Shown here piece after piece: positions 8,462 to 23,400 of a DNA stretch of 64,000 nucleotides. Position 1 is the first letter of the stretch; every line of letters starts with the position of its first letter. The stretch is from the NCBI RefSeq assembly GCF_900177675.1, contig NZ_FXWM01000001.1, forward strand, positions 6,271,001 to 6,335,000, given 5' to 3'. The notes under the pieces were generated by a model, which was given only the letters and a program-made list of their open reading frames with translations, searched no databases and was not told the origin of the DNA. Origin of the DNA: Bacillus sp. OV166. Lineage in GTDB: Bacteria > Bacillota > Bacilli > Bacillales > Cytobacillaceae. The position numbers and the translations under genes are program-made.

Positions 8462-9808
8462 ATGAATATATGGAAAAAAAGAATTGGATATGGGGCGGGC
8501 GACTTCGCCTGCAACCTCGTATTTAGTACAATGGCGTCTTACCTGCTGTTTTTTTATACGGATGTCTTTGGAATAACCGCAACCGTAGCTGGTACTTTAA
8601 TGTTAGTAACCAAAGTCATTGATGCTTTTGCCGATACGGGTATGGGATTATTGGTGGATCGGACTCGTACTAGGTGGGGGCAAGGAAGACCCTACTTCCT
8701 GATCGGAGCGATTCCGTTTGCTGTCTTTACGGTCATGACCTTTATTGTTCCTGATTTCAGTATGTCAGGAACAATTTTATGGGCTTATATCACTTATTGT
8801 TTGTTGAATATTGCTTATACGGTGGTCAATATCCCTTTAAATACGATTGTACCAAGGTTAACCTCAGATAACCATGAGCGAAACTGGTTAGTATCGACTA
8901 GAATGATTTGTGCGTTAATTGGAACCGCTTTAGTTATGTCGATTACGACGCCGATGGTCAATTTCTTCGGTCAAGGAGATAACCAAAAAGGTTATTTCAT
9001 TACGATGACCGTTTATGGCATCGCGGCGGTGATCGTATTTGTGTTTACCTTTATGAATACAAAAGAGGTGGTTCCGCCAACCGTCCAACCTGGAAAATCT
9101 TCTTTTAAACAGGATTTTAAAGGATTGACTGGCCCTGCCGTTATTTTCTTTATCTTGAACTTTCTCTATTTTGGTCTTTTTGTCATTAGAAATACAACCG
9201 TGATCTACTATTTCACGTATAATTTGGGCCGTACGGATTGGCTGACGTTTGTAGGACTATTCGGTATTCTCTCTGGTCTGCCAATGCTGCTGCTTTTACC
9301 TTGGCTTCAAAAGAAGATGCCCAAGAAAAATGTATTGCTTATAAGTACAGTCATTTATATGGTTGGAGATTTTGTGATTTATTTCGGAAAGACCTCACCT
9401 GTCTTACTGATTGCCGGTTTGGCGATTACTGGGCTTGGGATTTATGGCATCTTCGGCACCACCTTTGCGATTCAGCCAGATGTTATTGATTATTCAGAGT
9501 ACAAAAACAATCGAAGCATTGCTGGGATGATTGCCGCTTTCCAAGGATTTTTTGTAAAAGTAAGCTTGGGCCTTGGAAGTGCACTTGTAGGAGTTATCCT
9601 GAAATTGGGCGGTTATGTTCCAAATGCAAAACAAACTGCAACCGCTTTAAACTATATTGAAATCAGCTTTATCTGGGTCCCAATGGCCATTTGTGTACTG
9701 ATTGGAATTACGATGTTTTTCTATAAACTTGATGATAAACGAGCGGTGATGGATGTAGAACTCGAACGGCGACGTGCATTGGTAAACCAAAATGTTGTAA
9801 ACCTTTAA
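8462..9808 (+). CDS. GPH-family sugar:cation symporter (MFS)
   Basis: A permease of about 448 residues with some 12 membrane segments of the glycoside-pentoside-hexuronide:cation symporter family. Family features are the N-terminal GYGAGDFACNLVFSTMASYLLFFYTD region, the loop DAFADTGMGLLVDRTRTRWGQGRPYFL and the later PDVIDYSEYKNNRSIAGM segment. It probably imports the pentitol, pentose or a pentoside processed by the two upstream enzymes, using sodium or proton coupling. The ATG at 8462 is preferred because the protein then starts MNIWKKRIGYG, as in the family. A GTG at 8453 and an upstream TTG are less likely. No clear terminator follows before the converging rRNA operon. Confidence 0.87.
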   Translation: MNIWKKRIGYGAGDFACNLVFSTMASYLLFFYTDVFGITATVAGTLMLVTKVIDAFADTGMGLLVDRTRTRWGQGRPYFLIGAIPFAVFTVMTFIVPDFSMSGTILWAYITYCLLNIAYTVVNIPLNTIVPRLTSDNHERNWLVSTRMICALIGTALVMSITTPMVNFFGQGDNQKGYFITMTVYGIAAVIVFVFTFMNTKEVVPPTVQPGKSSFKQDFKGLTGPAVIFFILNFLYFGLFVIRNTTVIYYFTYNLGRTDWLTFVGLFGILSGLPMLLLLPWLQKKMPKKNVLLISTVIYMVGDFVIYFGKTSPVLLIAGLAITGLGIYGIFGTTFAIQPDVIDYSEYKNNRSIAGMIAAFQGFFVKVSLGLGSALVGVILKLGGYVPNAKQTATALNYIEISFIWVPMAICVLIGITMFFYKLDDKRAVMDVELERRRALVNQNVVNL

Positions 9809-10085
9809 TAAAGCGTATTCATTAAGTATACAAGAGGAATAAAATGAAAAGATCATGAATGTATTTGTGAGACATGGGTATGGTACCTATAGTAAGTTTC
9901 GGGGACTGCTACTAGAAATAGTATCCATGTCTTACATTCTCTCATCAGCAGCTGTCCTCAACAAATTGCACTTGAATGGATTTTCCCCCCTTCACGGGCA
10001 CTGTGAACCTTCCAGAGCGACCACCTATCACTTACATTCTCATAAATTGCTAATCCTCGAACACAATATAATTTCCAACGCATAA
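9809..10085. other. Intergenic region between converging transcripts
   Basis: About 280 bp between the symporter gene and the rRNA terminator. No gene, tRNA or strong hairpin seen. Confidence 0.4.
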
Positions 10086-10113
10086 CAAAAAGACAACCTT
10101 TTCAGGTTGTCCT
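10086..10113 (-). terminator. rRNA operon terminator
   Basis: On the minus strand a GACAACC/GGTTGTC stem with a 6-nt loop is followed by a T-run. It lies just past the 3' end of 5S rRNA. Confidence 0.85.
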
Positions 10114-10118
10114 TAATA

Positions 10119-10235
<117 letters not shown>

Positions 10236-10317
10236 ACTATTTTTTTAGAGGAATCAATCATTCCCTCAAAACTAGATAATGCAGAAGAAGTTTGTAAAAC
10301 TGAGTGTGCCTTAAAAA

Positions 10318-15035
<4,718 letters not shown>

Positions 15036-15125
15036 TGATTAGCTCATTTTGTTACGTTGGCTCATGTTCTCTATATTAATAGAAGAAACACGATTAAATT
15101 ATTGTTTGTTGACGTTTTTGTTTGT

Positions 15126-15143
15126 TTAGTTTTCAAAGAACAA
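15126..15143 (-). promoter_or_regulatory. rRNA leader box
   Basis: The minus strand reads TTGTTCTTTGAAAACTAA, the conserved Bacillus rRNA leader element that recurs in the 16S-23S spacer. It probably takes part in antitermination or precursor processing. Confidence 0.6.
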
Positions 15144-15170
15144 TCTATCATGTCAGAAGCGACAATGATT

Positions 15171-15199
15171 ATTATATCGAATCTCCATTACTATGTCAA
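15171..15199 (-). promoter_or_regulatory. Strong rRNA promoter
   Basis: A perfect consensus SigA promoter on the minus strand: TTGACA (15194-15199), 17-nt spacer, TATAAT (15171-15176). Transcription should start near 15164 and run through 16S, 23S and 5S. Confidence 0.85.
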
Positions 15200-15440
15200 T
15201 ATAATAATTTAACTTTTTTGTTATCACCTTTAACTAATAAAACAGCCGTTAAAAGCAACTTCCTCATAATAACACCTTCGGTCTACATATACAACAGAAA
15301 CTTTTTCTGAGATAACAATATCTTATCTTTTTAAATCCACAACCAACCCTAAAATATTCAGCTACGATTTTATTCAGCCACTTTCGGTGCGTGATAGTGG
15401 ATTGCGCCCATTAGAGTAGACACGAATAATTCGGGGAATC
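15200..15440. other. Intergenic region between rRNA promoter and IS3-type element
   Basis: AT-rich and without a gene. The sequence TGGATTGCGCCCATTAGAG ending near 15416 could belong to the left end of the neighbouring IS, but no matching right end was found. Confidence 0.3.
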
Positions 15441-15476
15441 TATGACCATAATGGTCATAAATAAGGAGTGATTTCG

Positions 15477-15779
15477 TTGTCTACTATTAGAAAAAGTAAA
15501 TCTTATTCATTTGAACTTAAACTAAATGCTGTTAATAGAGTTCAAGCTGGTGAAAGTGTGAAAATTGTGGCGAAGCTGCTTGAGATTGTTGATCCAGACT
15601 ATATTTATGTATGGATTAAGAAGTATGAAACTTATGGTGAAGTTGGATTAAAACGTAAAAAGAGAAACAGTTTAATTGATGATAAAGAGAAAATCAAAGA
15701 GTTAGAAATGGAAAATGAAATATTAAAAAAGTACCTTCAAATTCTAAAAAGGGGGGGAAAAAAGCTAAGTTCCAAGTAA
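15477..15779 (+). CDS. IS3-family transposase OrfA
   Basis: A small helix-turn-helix protein of about 100 residues that binds the element's ends. The N terminus (YSFELKLNAVNRVQAGESVKIVAKLLEI) is the HTH_28/IS3 OrfA type and the C terminus is a leucine-zipper-like coiled coil (KIKELEMENEILKKYLQIL). The start is the TTG at 15477, five to six nt after AAGGAGTGATT. A further in-frame GTG at 15468 lies inside that ribosome site. Near the end, AAAAAAG (about 15758-15765) suits programmed -1 frameshifting into orfB. Confidence 0.8.
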   Translation: MSTIRKSKSYSFELKLNAVNRVQAGESVKIVAKLLEIVDPDYIYVWIKKYETYGEVGLKRKKRNSLIDDKEKIKELEMENEILKKYLQILKRGGKKLSSK

Positions 15780-16646
15780 TAGATGAGCTTAAATCAAAAT
15801 ATCCTATCTCAAAAATTTGTAAAATACTTGTAGTTTCCCGGGCTGGATATTACAAATATATAAAAAACAAAGGAAAAAAGAAAAAGGAAACAAATAGAGA
15901 TAAAGAGTTAAAAGAATATATTACGATAATTCACCATCAACACCACAAGAACTATGGTTATCGCAAAATAAATGCCGAATTAAGAGATAAGTATAACCTT
16001 CCGGTTAGTGAGAAAATAATGCGGAGATTAATGAGTGAGTTGGGGTTAAAAAGTCAAGCGCGTAGAGATAAAAGAAAATCTATCAATGGACAAAGTCATA
16101 AAGTATCTTCGGCTGGCCATATCTATGAAAACCTATTAAAAAAGGGATTTCTCCACTTCTGAAATTAGTGAAAAATGGGTTACAGACGTAACAGAAATTC
16201 CGATAGGAAATACAAAACTTTATCTCTCTGCCCTAATGGATTTACATGATAATTATATTTTAGGATATCAATTATCTGGATCCCATGATGTCAATCTAGT
16301 AGAAGATACGCTTGTCTCTGCATTAGAAAATAGAAATAAAAAGAAGGGGATGATTATTCATTCTGACCAAGGAATGCCCTACCGGTCAAATAGATGGAAA
16401 GAGTTAATGGGGGAAGGGGAAAATACAATCACTCCAAGTATGTCTAGAAAAGCAAATGCCCTCGATAATGCATGTATAGAAAGCTTTTTCTCCTTTCTAA
16501 AAGCAGAACGCAAAGAACTAAAAACAGTTAGGGTTATAGACGAAGCTAAACAGATTATTCATGAGTATATAAACTATTATAACCATCACCGAATTCAAGG
16601 GGTCTTAGATTACAAAACACCTAAACAATATGCAGCAGCCAGTTAA
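15758..16646 (+). pseudogene. IS3-family transposase OrfB, frameshifted
   Basis: This frame lies at -1 relative to orfA and contains the HTH_21 region (YRKINAELRDKYNLPVSEKIMRRLM) and the rve integrase core. The three catalytic acids are visible: Asp in WVTDVTEI, Asp in IIHSDQG and Glu in DNACIESFFSFLKAE. The reading frame breaks at the A-run 16137-16142. Removing one A there joins NLLK to RDFSTSEISEKWVTDVTEI. As read, the first part stops at 16160-16162 and separates the N-terminal half from the catalytic core. The shift needed is +1, so this is not the family's normal -1 slippage. Confidence 0.8.
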
Positions 16647-16665
16647 GAGACAGACCACAGGGCTA

Positions 16666-16784
16666 GTCTTTCTCCTTCGCATCTTACAGACCAATTCTCA
16701 GAATTCTGGGGGGCTGTCAAGTGCTTTCCTTGACAGGCTCCCAGGGTTCTGAGACCATGCGAAAAGATGAGAAGAAGAAAGGAA
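16666..16784. repeat. Long imperfect inverted repeat (about 118 nt)
   Basis: The arms are about 55 nt with a TGCTTTC loop. The best-paired inner part is 16697-16721 against 16729-16753 (CTGTCAAG with CTTGACAG at the centre). The outer parts pair CTTTCTCCTTC-CATCTT with AAGATGAGAAGAAGAAAG. It could form a long hairpin in RNA or be a miniature element. It lies 20 nt after the IS3 orfB stop. Confidence 0.6.
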
Positions 16785-16821
16785 CCAGAGTGAAAGGTTA
16801 ATTTATTAATAATCCACCCAA

Positions 16822-16850
16822 AAGCCCTTTCTACAAAGGTGCTTTTTTTT
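16822..16850 (+). terminator. Rho-independent terminator-like hairpin
   Basis: AGCCCTTT-CTAC-AAAGGTGCT stem followed by eight T residues on the plus strand, downstream of the IS3 remnant. Confidence 0.65.
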
Positions 16851-16919
16851 GAATGATTCGATACTCCTTATAAAAATAGTTATAAATACTTTTGTATTAT
16901 TAAAATAATTCCTCTTTAT

Positions 16920-17365
16920 CACAAGCTAATACTAACTGAAACAGCTAATTCACATCATATTTCTATATGATAGATAGGTGAATTCGACCAATTTCAATTT
17001 AGGCTATACTATTCAAACGATTGATTAAAACATGCGCGGCTATTTATTTATAAGCTTTTCCCATGCATGCATGGCAAGAAAATTGTCGATACGCGTATAT
17101 AAATTTCGCAGGAAATAACCCACCTTTCTACAAAAAAAGATGTGTTTCTCTTAAACTTCCATATTTCTATTAAAACTCTGCCTTTTCGAAACTACCCAAA
17201 CGTTTGATTAAAAGCAGCCTCATCTCCCTCCATTCCTGACTTTCTCTCTGCAAATGCCCGAAAAAAACGTCGAGGGATGTCTTCAAAAATAACTCAATTA
17301 TAAAGGAACCAAAGTTAGCGACTAAACGAGGATTTTTGCCAAAATTAACATTCAAGTATCCGGGT
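16920..17365. repeat. Interspersed repeat, copy B (about 445 bp, most diverged)
   Basis: This copy shares the organisation of copies A and C: a CAAACGATTGATTAAAA-type motif at 17013-17030, the shared blocks AAATTTCGCAGGAAATAA and AATTGTCGA between, and the second motif at 17196-17213, 183 nt after the first. On the reverse strand a 61-codon open frame (17170-17355) remains. Its residues align with broken readings of the other two copies, for example the NP...LGS...F..L pattern. This suggests a decayed coding sequence, but no family was recognised. Confidence 0.6.
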
Positions 17366-17380
17366 TTTAACTTTCAATGT

Positions 17381-17413
17381 AAAAATCCCCTTCACAAAAA
17401 GTGAAGAGGATTT
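17381..17413 (-). terminator. Terminator of the giant Ig-like gene
   Basis: On the minus strand a 13-bp stem (AAATCCTCTTCAC pairing with GTGAAGGGGATTT) is followed by T residues, 13 nt after the stop codon of the repeat protein. Confidence 0.85.
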
Positions 17414-17425
17414 CCTTTTAAAATA

Positions 17426-20400
17426 TTATTTAACTTTAACTGTCGCTTCCTTACTAACATTCTTTGCCTTATCAGTTGCTGTCACGGTTAAAACCGTGTT
17501 TTTCTTTTGAGCTTTGATTTTCACTTTGAAGTTCCCTTTGGAATCTGTTTTAGCTGTACCAATAACTATTTTATCTACTTTAATCGTAATGGTAGAGTAT
17601 GCTTCGGCAGTTCCAGTCACTTCTTTTGTTGTGCTTTTCACTGCAGTTTTGATTTTCGGTGCTAATGGGGCGGTTTTGTCAATGACAATCACACTCTTAG
17701 CTACACTTACATTTCCAGCTGCATCTTTCGCTGTCACAATTACCTTTATACCTGCTTTTTGAACAGGAATCGTTACCTTATAGTTACCCTTAGCATCCGC
17801 TTTGGCGATGTACTTTTTCGTTCCAATTGTTACCGTAACAATCGCTCCTGCTTCAGCTTTACCAGTTACCACTTTTGCTAGGTCTGAGACAGCGGAAACG
17901 GTCGGAGTAACCGGTGCCGTTTTATCAAGAACTGTGATACTTTTTGCGACACTCACATTACCCGCTGCATCCTTGGCAGTTACAATTAACTTTGTGCCTG
18001 CTTTTTGAGCTGGAATGATCACTTTGAAGTTCCCATTTGTGTCAGCTTTAGCTGCATAAATCTTTGTTCCGATTAAGATCGAAACAGTCGCTCCCGCTTC
18101 AGTCTTACCAGTTACTTCCTTTGTCTTGTCTGAAACTGTATTTACTGTTAAAACTGATGGAGCTGTTTTGTCTATAACCTTTATTGTGGCTGCTTCACTT
18201 TCATTTCTAGTAGCATCTGTTGCGATGATTACTAATATTGTTCCAGCCTTTTGAACTGGAATGGCCACTTTATATTTACCATCTTGTCCTGCTGTCCCTG
18301 TACCGATTACTGTACCATTTACTTTCACTTCGACTTTTGATCCAGCTTCTGCTTGACCAGTAACAGACGTATCTTTGTCGGTTACTTCATTTATCGCAGG
18401 CTTTTCTGGCCCGGTTATGTCTCTTACCACTACTGTGGTTGTTTCACTTACATTACCAGCTTTATCAGTAGCAACAATGAATAATTCTGTGCCTGCATTT
18501 TGAGCTGGAATAGTAACTTTATATTTACCATCTTCTCCGGCAGTTTCAGTACCAATCACTGTACCATTTACTTTCACTTCGACTTTTGATCCAGCTTCTG
18601 CTTGGCCAGTAACAGACGTATCTTTGTCGGTTACTTCATTTACCGCAGGCTTTTCTGGCCCGGTTATGTCTCTTACCACTACTGTGGTTGTTTCACTTAC
18701 ATTACCAGCTTTATCAGTAGCAACAATGAATAATTCTGTGCCTGCATTTTGAGCTGGAATAGTCACTTTATATTGACCATCTTCTCCCGCAGTTTCAGTA
18801 CCAATCACTGTACCATTTACTTTCACTTCGACTTTTGATCCAGCTTCTGCTTGGCCAGTAACAGACGTATCTTTGTCGGTTACTTCATTTACCGCAGGCT
18901 TTTCTGGCCCGGTTACGTCTCTTACCACTACTGTGGTTGTTTCACTTACATTGCCAGCCTTATCCGTTGCAATTATAACTAATTCAGTGCCTGCTTTTTG
19001 CGCGGAAATGGTCACTTTGTATTGGGCATCTTCTCCGGCAGTTCCTGTCCCAATCACTGAACCATTTACCTTCACTTCGACTTTTGATCCAGCTTCCGCT
19101 TGTCCTGTCAATGTAGTATCCTTGTCGGTCACTTCATTTACTGCAGGCTTTTCTGGGGCTGTTACGTCTCTTACCACTACTGTGGTTGTTTCGCTTTCAT
19201 TCCCAGTTTTATCTGTAGCAACAATGAATAATTCTGTGCCTGCATTTTGAGCTGGAATAGTCACTTTATATTGACCATCTTCTCCCGCAGTTTCAGTACC
19301 AATCACTGTACCATTTACTTTCACTTCGACTTTTGATCCAGCTTCTGCTTGGCCAGTAACAGACGTATCTTTGTCGGTTACTTCATTTACCGCAGGCTTT
19401 TCTGGCCCGGTTACGTCTCTTACCACTACTGTGGTTGTTTCACTTACATTGCCAGCCTTATCCGTTGCAATTATAACTAATTCAGTGCCTGCTTTTTGCG
19501 CGGAAATGGTCACTTTGTATTGGGCATCTTCTCCGGCAGTTCCTGTCCCAATCACTGAACCATTTACCTTCACTTCGACTTTTGATCCAGCTTCCGCTTG
19601 TCCTGTCAATGTAGTATCCTTGTCGGTTACTTCATTTACTGCAGGCTTTTCTGGGGCTGTTACGTCTCTTACCACTACTGTGGTTGTTTCGCTTTCATTC
19701 CCAGTTTTATCTGTAGCAACAATGACTAATTTGGTGACTGCCTTTTGCACGGGAATGGTGACTTTATATTGGCCATCTTCTCCGGCCGTTCCCGTACCAA
19801 TCACCGAACCATTTACCTTCACTTCTACTTTTGATCCAACTTCTGCTTGTCCTGTAACTGTAGTATCCTTGTCGGTTACTTCATTAACTTCAGGCTTTTC
19901 TGGGGATGTTACGTCTCTTACCACTATTGTGGTTGTTTCACTTACATTCCCAGCCTTATCCGTTGCAACAATGACTAATTCTGTACCTGCCTTTTGCGAG
20001 GATATGGTCACTTTATATTGACCATCTTCTCCGGCTGTACCCGTACCAATCACCGAATCATTTACTTTCACTTCTACTTTTGATCCAGCCTCTGCTTGAC
20101 CGGTGACTGAAGTATCTTTGTCGGTTACTTCATTTACTACAGCCTTTTCTGGCGCTGTTACGTCTCTTACCACTACTGTGGTTGTTTCACCTACATTGCC
20201 AGCTTTATCCGTTGCAACAATGACTAATTCAGTCCCTGCTTTTTGCGCGGAAATGGTCACTTTATATTGACCATCTTCTCCGGCTGTACCCGTACCAATC
20301 ACCGATTCATTTACTTTCACTTCTACTTTTGATCCAGCCTCCGCTTGGCCTGTAACTGTAGCATCCTTGTCGGTTACTTCATTAACTTCAGGCTTTTCTG

Positions 20401-23400
20401 GGGATGTTACGTCTCTTACCACTATTGTGGTTGTCTCACTTACATTCCCAGCCTTATCCGTAGCAACAATGACTAATTCAGTCCCTGCTTTTTGCGCGGA
20501 AATGGTCACTTTATATTGACCATCTTTTCCGGCTGTACCCGTACCAATCACCGATTCATTTACTTTCACTTCTACTTTTGATCCAGCCTCCGCTTTACCG
20601 GTGACTGAAGTATCTTTGTCGGTTACTTCATTTACTACAGCCTTTTCTGGCGCTGTTACGTCTCTTACCACTACTGTGGTTGTTTCACTTACATTGCCAG
20701 CTTTATCCGTTGCAACAATGATTAATACGGTTCCCGCCTTTTGCGCGGAAATGGTCACTTTATATTGACCATCTTCTCCGGCAGTTCCTGTACCAATCAC
20801 GGAGCCATTTACTTTCACTTCTACTTTTGATCCAGCTTCTGCTTGTCCTGTAACTGTCGTATCCTTATCAGTTACTTTATTTACTACAGGCTTTTCTGGG
20901 GCTGTTACGTCTTTTACTACTATTGTAGTTGTTTCACTTACATTCCCAACCTTATCCGTATCAATAATGACTAATTCGGTCCCTGCCTTTTGCGCGGAAA
21001 TGGTCACTTTATATTGACCATCTTCTCCGGTAATTCCAGTACCAATCACCGAACCATTTACCTTCACTTCTACTTTTGATCCAGCTTCCGCTTGTCCAAT
21101 AACAGAAGTATCTTTGTCGGTTACTTCATTTACTACAGGCTTTTCCGGGGCGGTTACATCTCTTACCACTACTGTGGTTGTTTCACTTACATTGCCAGCC
21201 TTATCCGTTGCAATAATGACTAATTCTGTGCCTGCCTTTTGTACGGGAATGTTCACTTTATATTGACCATCTTCTCCAGCAGTTCCAGTACCAATCACAG
21301 ATTCATTAACTTTCACTTCAACTTTGGAACCAGCTTCTGCTTTACCTGTTACAGTAGTTTCTTTGTCGGTTACCTCGTTTACTACTGGTTTTTCTGGTAC
21401 AGTTACGTCTTTTACTACGACTGCGGTTGACTCACTTACGTTTCCTGCATTATCTGTAGCGATAATTATCAGTTCTGTTCCGGCTACTTGAACTGGAACA
21501 GTCAAAATAAACCTGCCGTCTTCTCCCACTGTTCCCGACTCTACTACCGAACCTTTTACTCTCAATTCAACTTTCGATCCTGGTTCTGCTTCCCCTGTAA
21601 CTTTAGTATCTTTATCTGTTACTTCATTGACCGCAGGTTTTGCCGGGGCTGTTGCGTCTTGAAATACTATTTTAGCTGCTTCACTTTTATTTCCTGCTTG
21701 ATCGGTTGCGGTAATAACTAATTCTGTCCCTGCTTTTTGGGCTGGGATGGTCAAAGCAAACTTGCCGTCTTCTCCCACTGTTCCCGACTCAACTACTGAA
21801 CCATTTATTTTGGCTTCAATTTTAGATTCTGGCTCTGCTTCTCCAGTAACCGAAGTATTTTTATCGGTTACTTCATTGACGACAGGTTTTGCCGGGGCTG
21901 TTGCGTCTATAACTACAACCTTAGCTGCATCACTTATATTTCCATCTTCATCTGTGGCTATAATGACTAATTCAGTCCCTGCTTTCTGAACAGGAATGGT
22001 CACTGTAAATTTCCCATCTTCTCCCGTTACGCCTGTACTTACAGCTTCATTTATCTTCACATCTACTTTTGACCCAGTCTCTGCAGATCCAGTAACTGAA
22101 GTATCTTGATCCGTTACTACATTTACCACAGGTTTTGCCGGTGCTGTAGTATCTTTAACCACTACTTTAACTGTGTCGCTTACATTTCCAGCTTGATCGA
22201 TTGAGATAATCACTAATTCTGTACCAGCTTTCTGGGTTGGAATGGTCACTGTAAACTTGCCATCTTCTCCCGCTGTTCCTGTTCCTACTACAGAATCATT
22301 TACCTTCACTTCCACTTTTGACCCAGCCTCTGCTTTTCCACTAACAGCAGGATCTTTATCCGTTACAGCATTTACTTCAGGTTTTGCCGGAGCGGTTGCG
22401 TCTTTAACGACAATATTAATTGCTTCACTTACATTGCCTGCTTTATCTGTTGCAGTAATCGATAGCTCAGTCCCGACTGGCTGAACAGGTATAACAATGG
22501 TAAATTCTCCATTTAGGTTCGTTGTCCCAGTACCAATCGATTCTCCATTTTTGGTCACTTTTACAACTGATCCAGCCTCCGCCTTACCAGTCACACGATT
22601 CGACTGATCTGTTACAGTCGAAACTTCAGGCTTCGCAGGGGCAGTTCCATCCAGAACGGTTACAACTGTTGGCTCAGATGTATTTCCGCTCTCATCTGCA
22701 ACGTAAATACTCAACTTAGTGCCAGCAGATTGATAATAAACAGGAACACTAAAGGCTCCATAAACATTTGTAGTAGCTTCCCCTACGTAATATCCATTTT
22801 TATAGACATACACCGTTGATCTAGGTTCTGCGTAACCCGTAGCATAATAGTCGTAATCATACACAGCATAAATATCTGCCTTTGTAGGAGGTGTCACATC
22901 TCTAACAACGACACTCGTAGCTGAACTTGTATTTCCATTTAAATCAGTAGCTGTAACCAGAATTTCCGTTTTAGCCGCTTGTTTAGGAATACTCATTTGA
23001 TAATATCCATTCCAATCGGCAGATGCCGAACCGATGACCACTCCATTTACGGAAGCTGAAACGGTAGATCCTGCTTCGGCACTACCAGAGACCACCGTCG
23101 AATTTTCATCAACACTATCTACACTTGGAGGATTCGGCGGATAAATATCCTTTTCTTTCACATTGAAATTTGCACCTGATAGATCTTCACCCCACGAATA
23201 GGCAAAGTTACTCCATACATAAGTTGAATTCCCATAAATATCATTTACCCAGACAAACTGCGTGTTCCAATTCCCGATTGCGTTAGTCGTTGCATATCCA
23301 GGAATTTCCGCTTCATATAAGTTATCATGCGAATGACTTAAAATCGCAGTATAGCTATTTCCATCAGGTTTCAAGTAAGTAACCTTAACCTCCGCTACTC

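Larger units (their letters stand above)
15441..16646 (+). mobile_element. IS3-family (IS150-like) element, inactivated
   Basis: Two overlapping transposase frames (orfA and orfB) joined by a -1 frameshift zone, with the DDE catalytic motifs in orfB, identify an IS3-family element. The span given covers a perfect palindrome (TATGACCAT-A-ATGGTCATA at 15441-15459) through the orfB stop. The true terminal inverted repeats were not found, so the element may be truncated at its right side. orfB has an extra base in an A-run and should not give active transposase. Confidence 0.75.

Noticed and set aside
15441..16646. Exact borders of the IS3 and IS1182 elements
   Set aside because: No pair of matching terminal inverted repeats or target duplications could be found by eye for either one, so the spans are given only by gene content.
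17170..17355. 61-codon minus-strand frame in repeat copy B as a real gene
   Set aside because: The aligned positions in copies A and C contain stop codons and there is no ribosome site. It was kept only as a possible remnant within the repeat.
18170..22900. Regular repeats considered as a CRISPR-like array
   Set aside because: The unit is 249 bp, in frame and coding for Ig-like domains. No short direct repeats with unique spacers and no cas genes are present in the window.
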